DNA of 5,213 bases, taken from the NCBI GenBank assembly GCA_026786045.1, contig JAJAYV010000004.1, positions 1 through 5,213 on the forward strand, written 5' to 3'. The stretch's first letter is position 1. Each line of letters opens with the position of its first letter. Both the position numbers and the translations under genes were made by a program. The notes under the pieces were generated by a model. That model saw only the letters and a program-made list of their open reading frames with translations, searched no databases and had not been told where the DNA came from. Shown here one piece after another: positions 4,961-5,213 of this stretch. This stretch comes from Frankiaceae bacterium (GTDB taxonomy: Bacteria > Actinomycetota > Actinomycetes > Mycobacteriales > SCTD01).

Positions 4961-5213
4961 GCGCCTCGTCCGAGGTCACCGCATACGCCGCGCAGGTGCG
5001 CGCCGCGCTCGCCGACCTGCCGCAGCAGCAGCGGCTCGAGCTGCTTGAGGACCTGGAGGACCACCTCGCCGAGGTCGTGGCCGACGCCGGGCCTCCGCTC
5101 GAAGCGCGCCTCGGGTCGCCGGCTGAGTACGCCCGTGACCTGCGGATCGCCGCTCTGGCGCCGGCGACCGCCTCGACCGGCCGGCTGCAGGGCGCGCTCG
5201 ACGGCGTGCGCGC
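4957..5213 (+). CDS. HAAS-domain protein (probable membrane protein), 5' part only
   Basis: Seen: 85 codons from GTG 4957, open to the window edge. The start is fixed by GGAGG at 4945-4949 with 7-nt spacing and by the GTGA overlap with the PadR stop. The N-terminal helical domain resembles HAAS / DUF1700-type sequences: YAAQVRAALADLPQQQR, then LELLEDLEDHLAEVV with its acidic heptad-like helix, and LEARLGSPAEYARDLRIAA, the usual 'LG.P..YA..L' turn. In this family the domain sits in the cytoplasm ahead of several transmembrane helices and accompanies PadR regulators. The membrane part would lie outside the window, so the overall type remains open. Co-transcription and translational coupling with the PadR gene are strongly suggested by the overlap. 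Confidence 0.85.
   Translation, partial: MSASSEVTAYAAQVRAALADLPQQQRLELLEDLEDHLAEVVADAGPPLEARLGSPAEYARDLRIAALAPATASTGRLQGALDGVR

Overview
The window is high-GC DNA with many GTG starts, strong GC preference at third codon positions and gene families common in Actinobacteria: a MarR/NmrA divergon, a PadR-HAAS pair and a secreted serpin. I read it as chromosomal DNA of a high-GC actinobacterium. I do not assign a genus. No transposase, CRISPR, tRNA or rRNA was seen.

Left block (1-1846). This is a divergent regulator/oxidoreductase locus. A MarR-family regulator reads rightward. Two NAD(P)-binding, NmrA/SDR-like genes read leftward and overlap each other by ATGA, the signature of translational coupling. 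The first of these, next to the regulator, is broken. Its N-terminal third and its C-terminal half lie in different frames, and about 17-18 residues expected between them (the substrate-site 'WTFxRPSFFMQN' segment of this family) are missing. That fits an internal deletion of about 50 nt. The second gene is intact as far as seen and runs off the left edge. The few bases between the divergent start codons carry three nested inverted repeats, a probable operator for the MarR protein.

Middle block (1847-2811). A strong 15-bp hairpin follows the MarR gene. A possible 68-residue two-helix membrane protein lies on the minus strand, followed by about 500 bases in which I find no convincing gene.

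Right block (2773-5213). A 416-residue serpin lipoprotein lies on the minus strand. It has a lipobox, a canonical inhibitory hinge and a full match to the serpin signature. An ECF-sigma-like promoter (GGAACC-N16-CGTC) is correctly placed upstream, and a hairpin starts just after the stop codon. Beyond a gene-free stretch with several inverted repeats lies a rightward PadR regulator, overlapping by GTGA a HAAS-domain (probable membrane) protein that is cut by the right edge.

The three blocks look like separate transcription units. The most notable points are the deletion-inactivated oxidoreductase under an intact operator, the predicted inhibitory, lipid-anchored serpin with an envelope-stress-type promoter, and the interleaved inverted repeats upstream of the PadR-HAAS pair.
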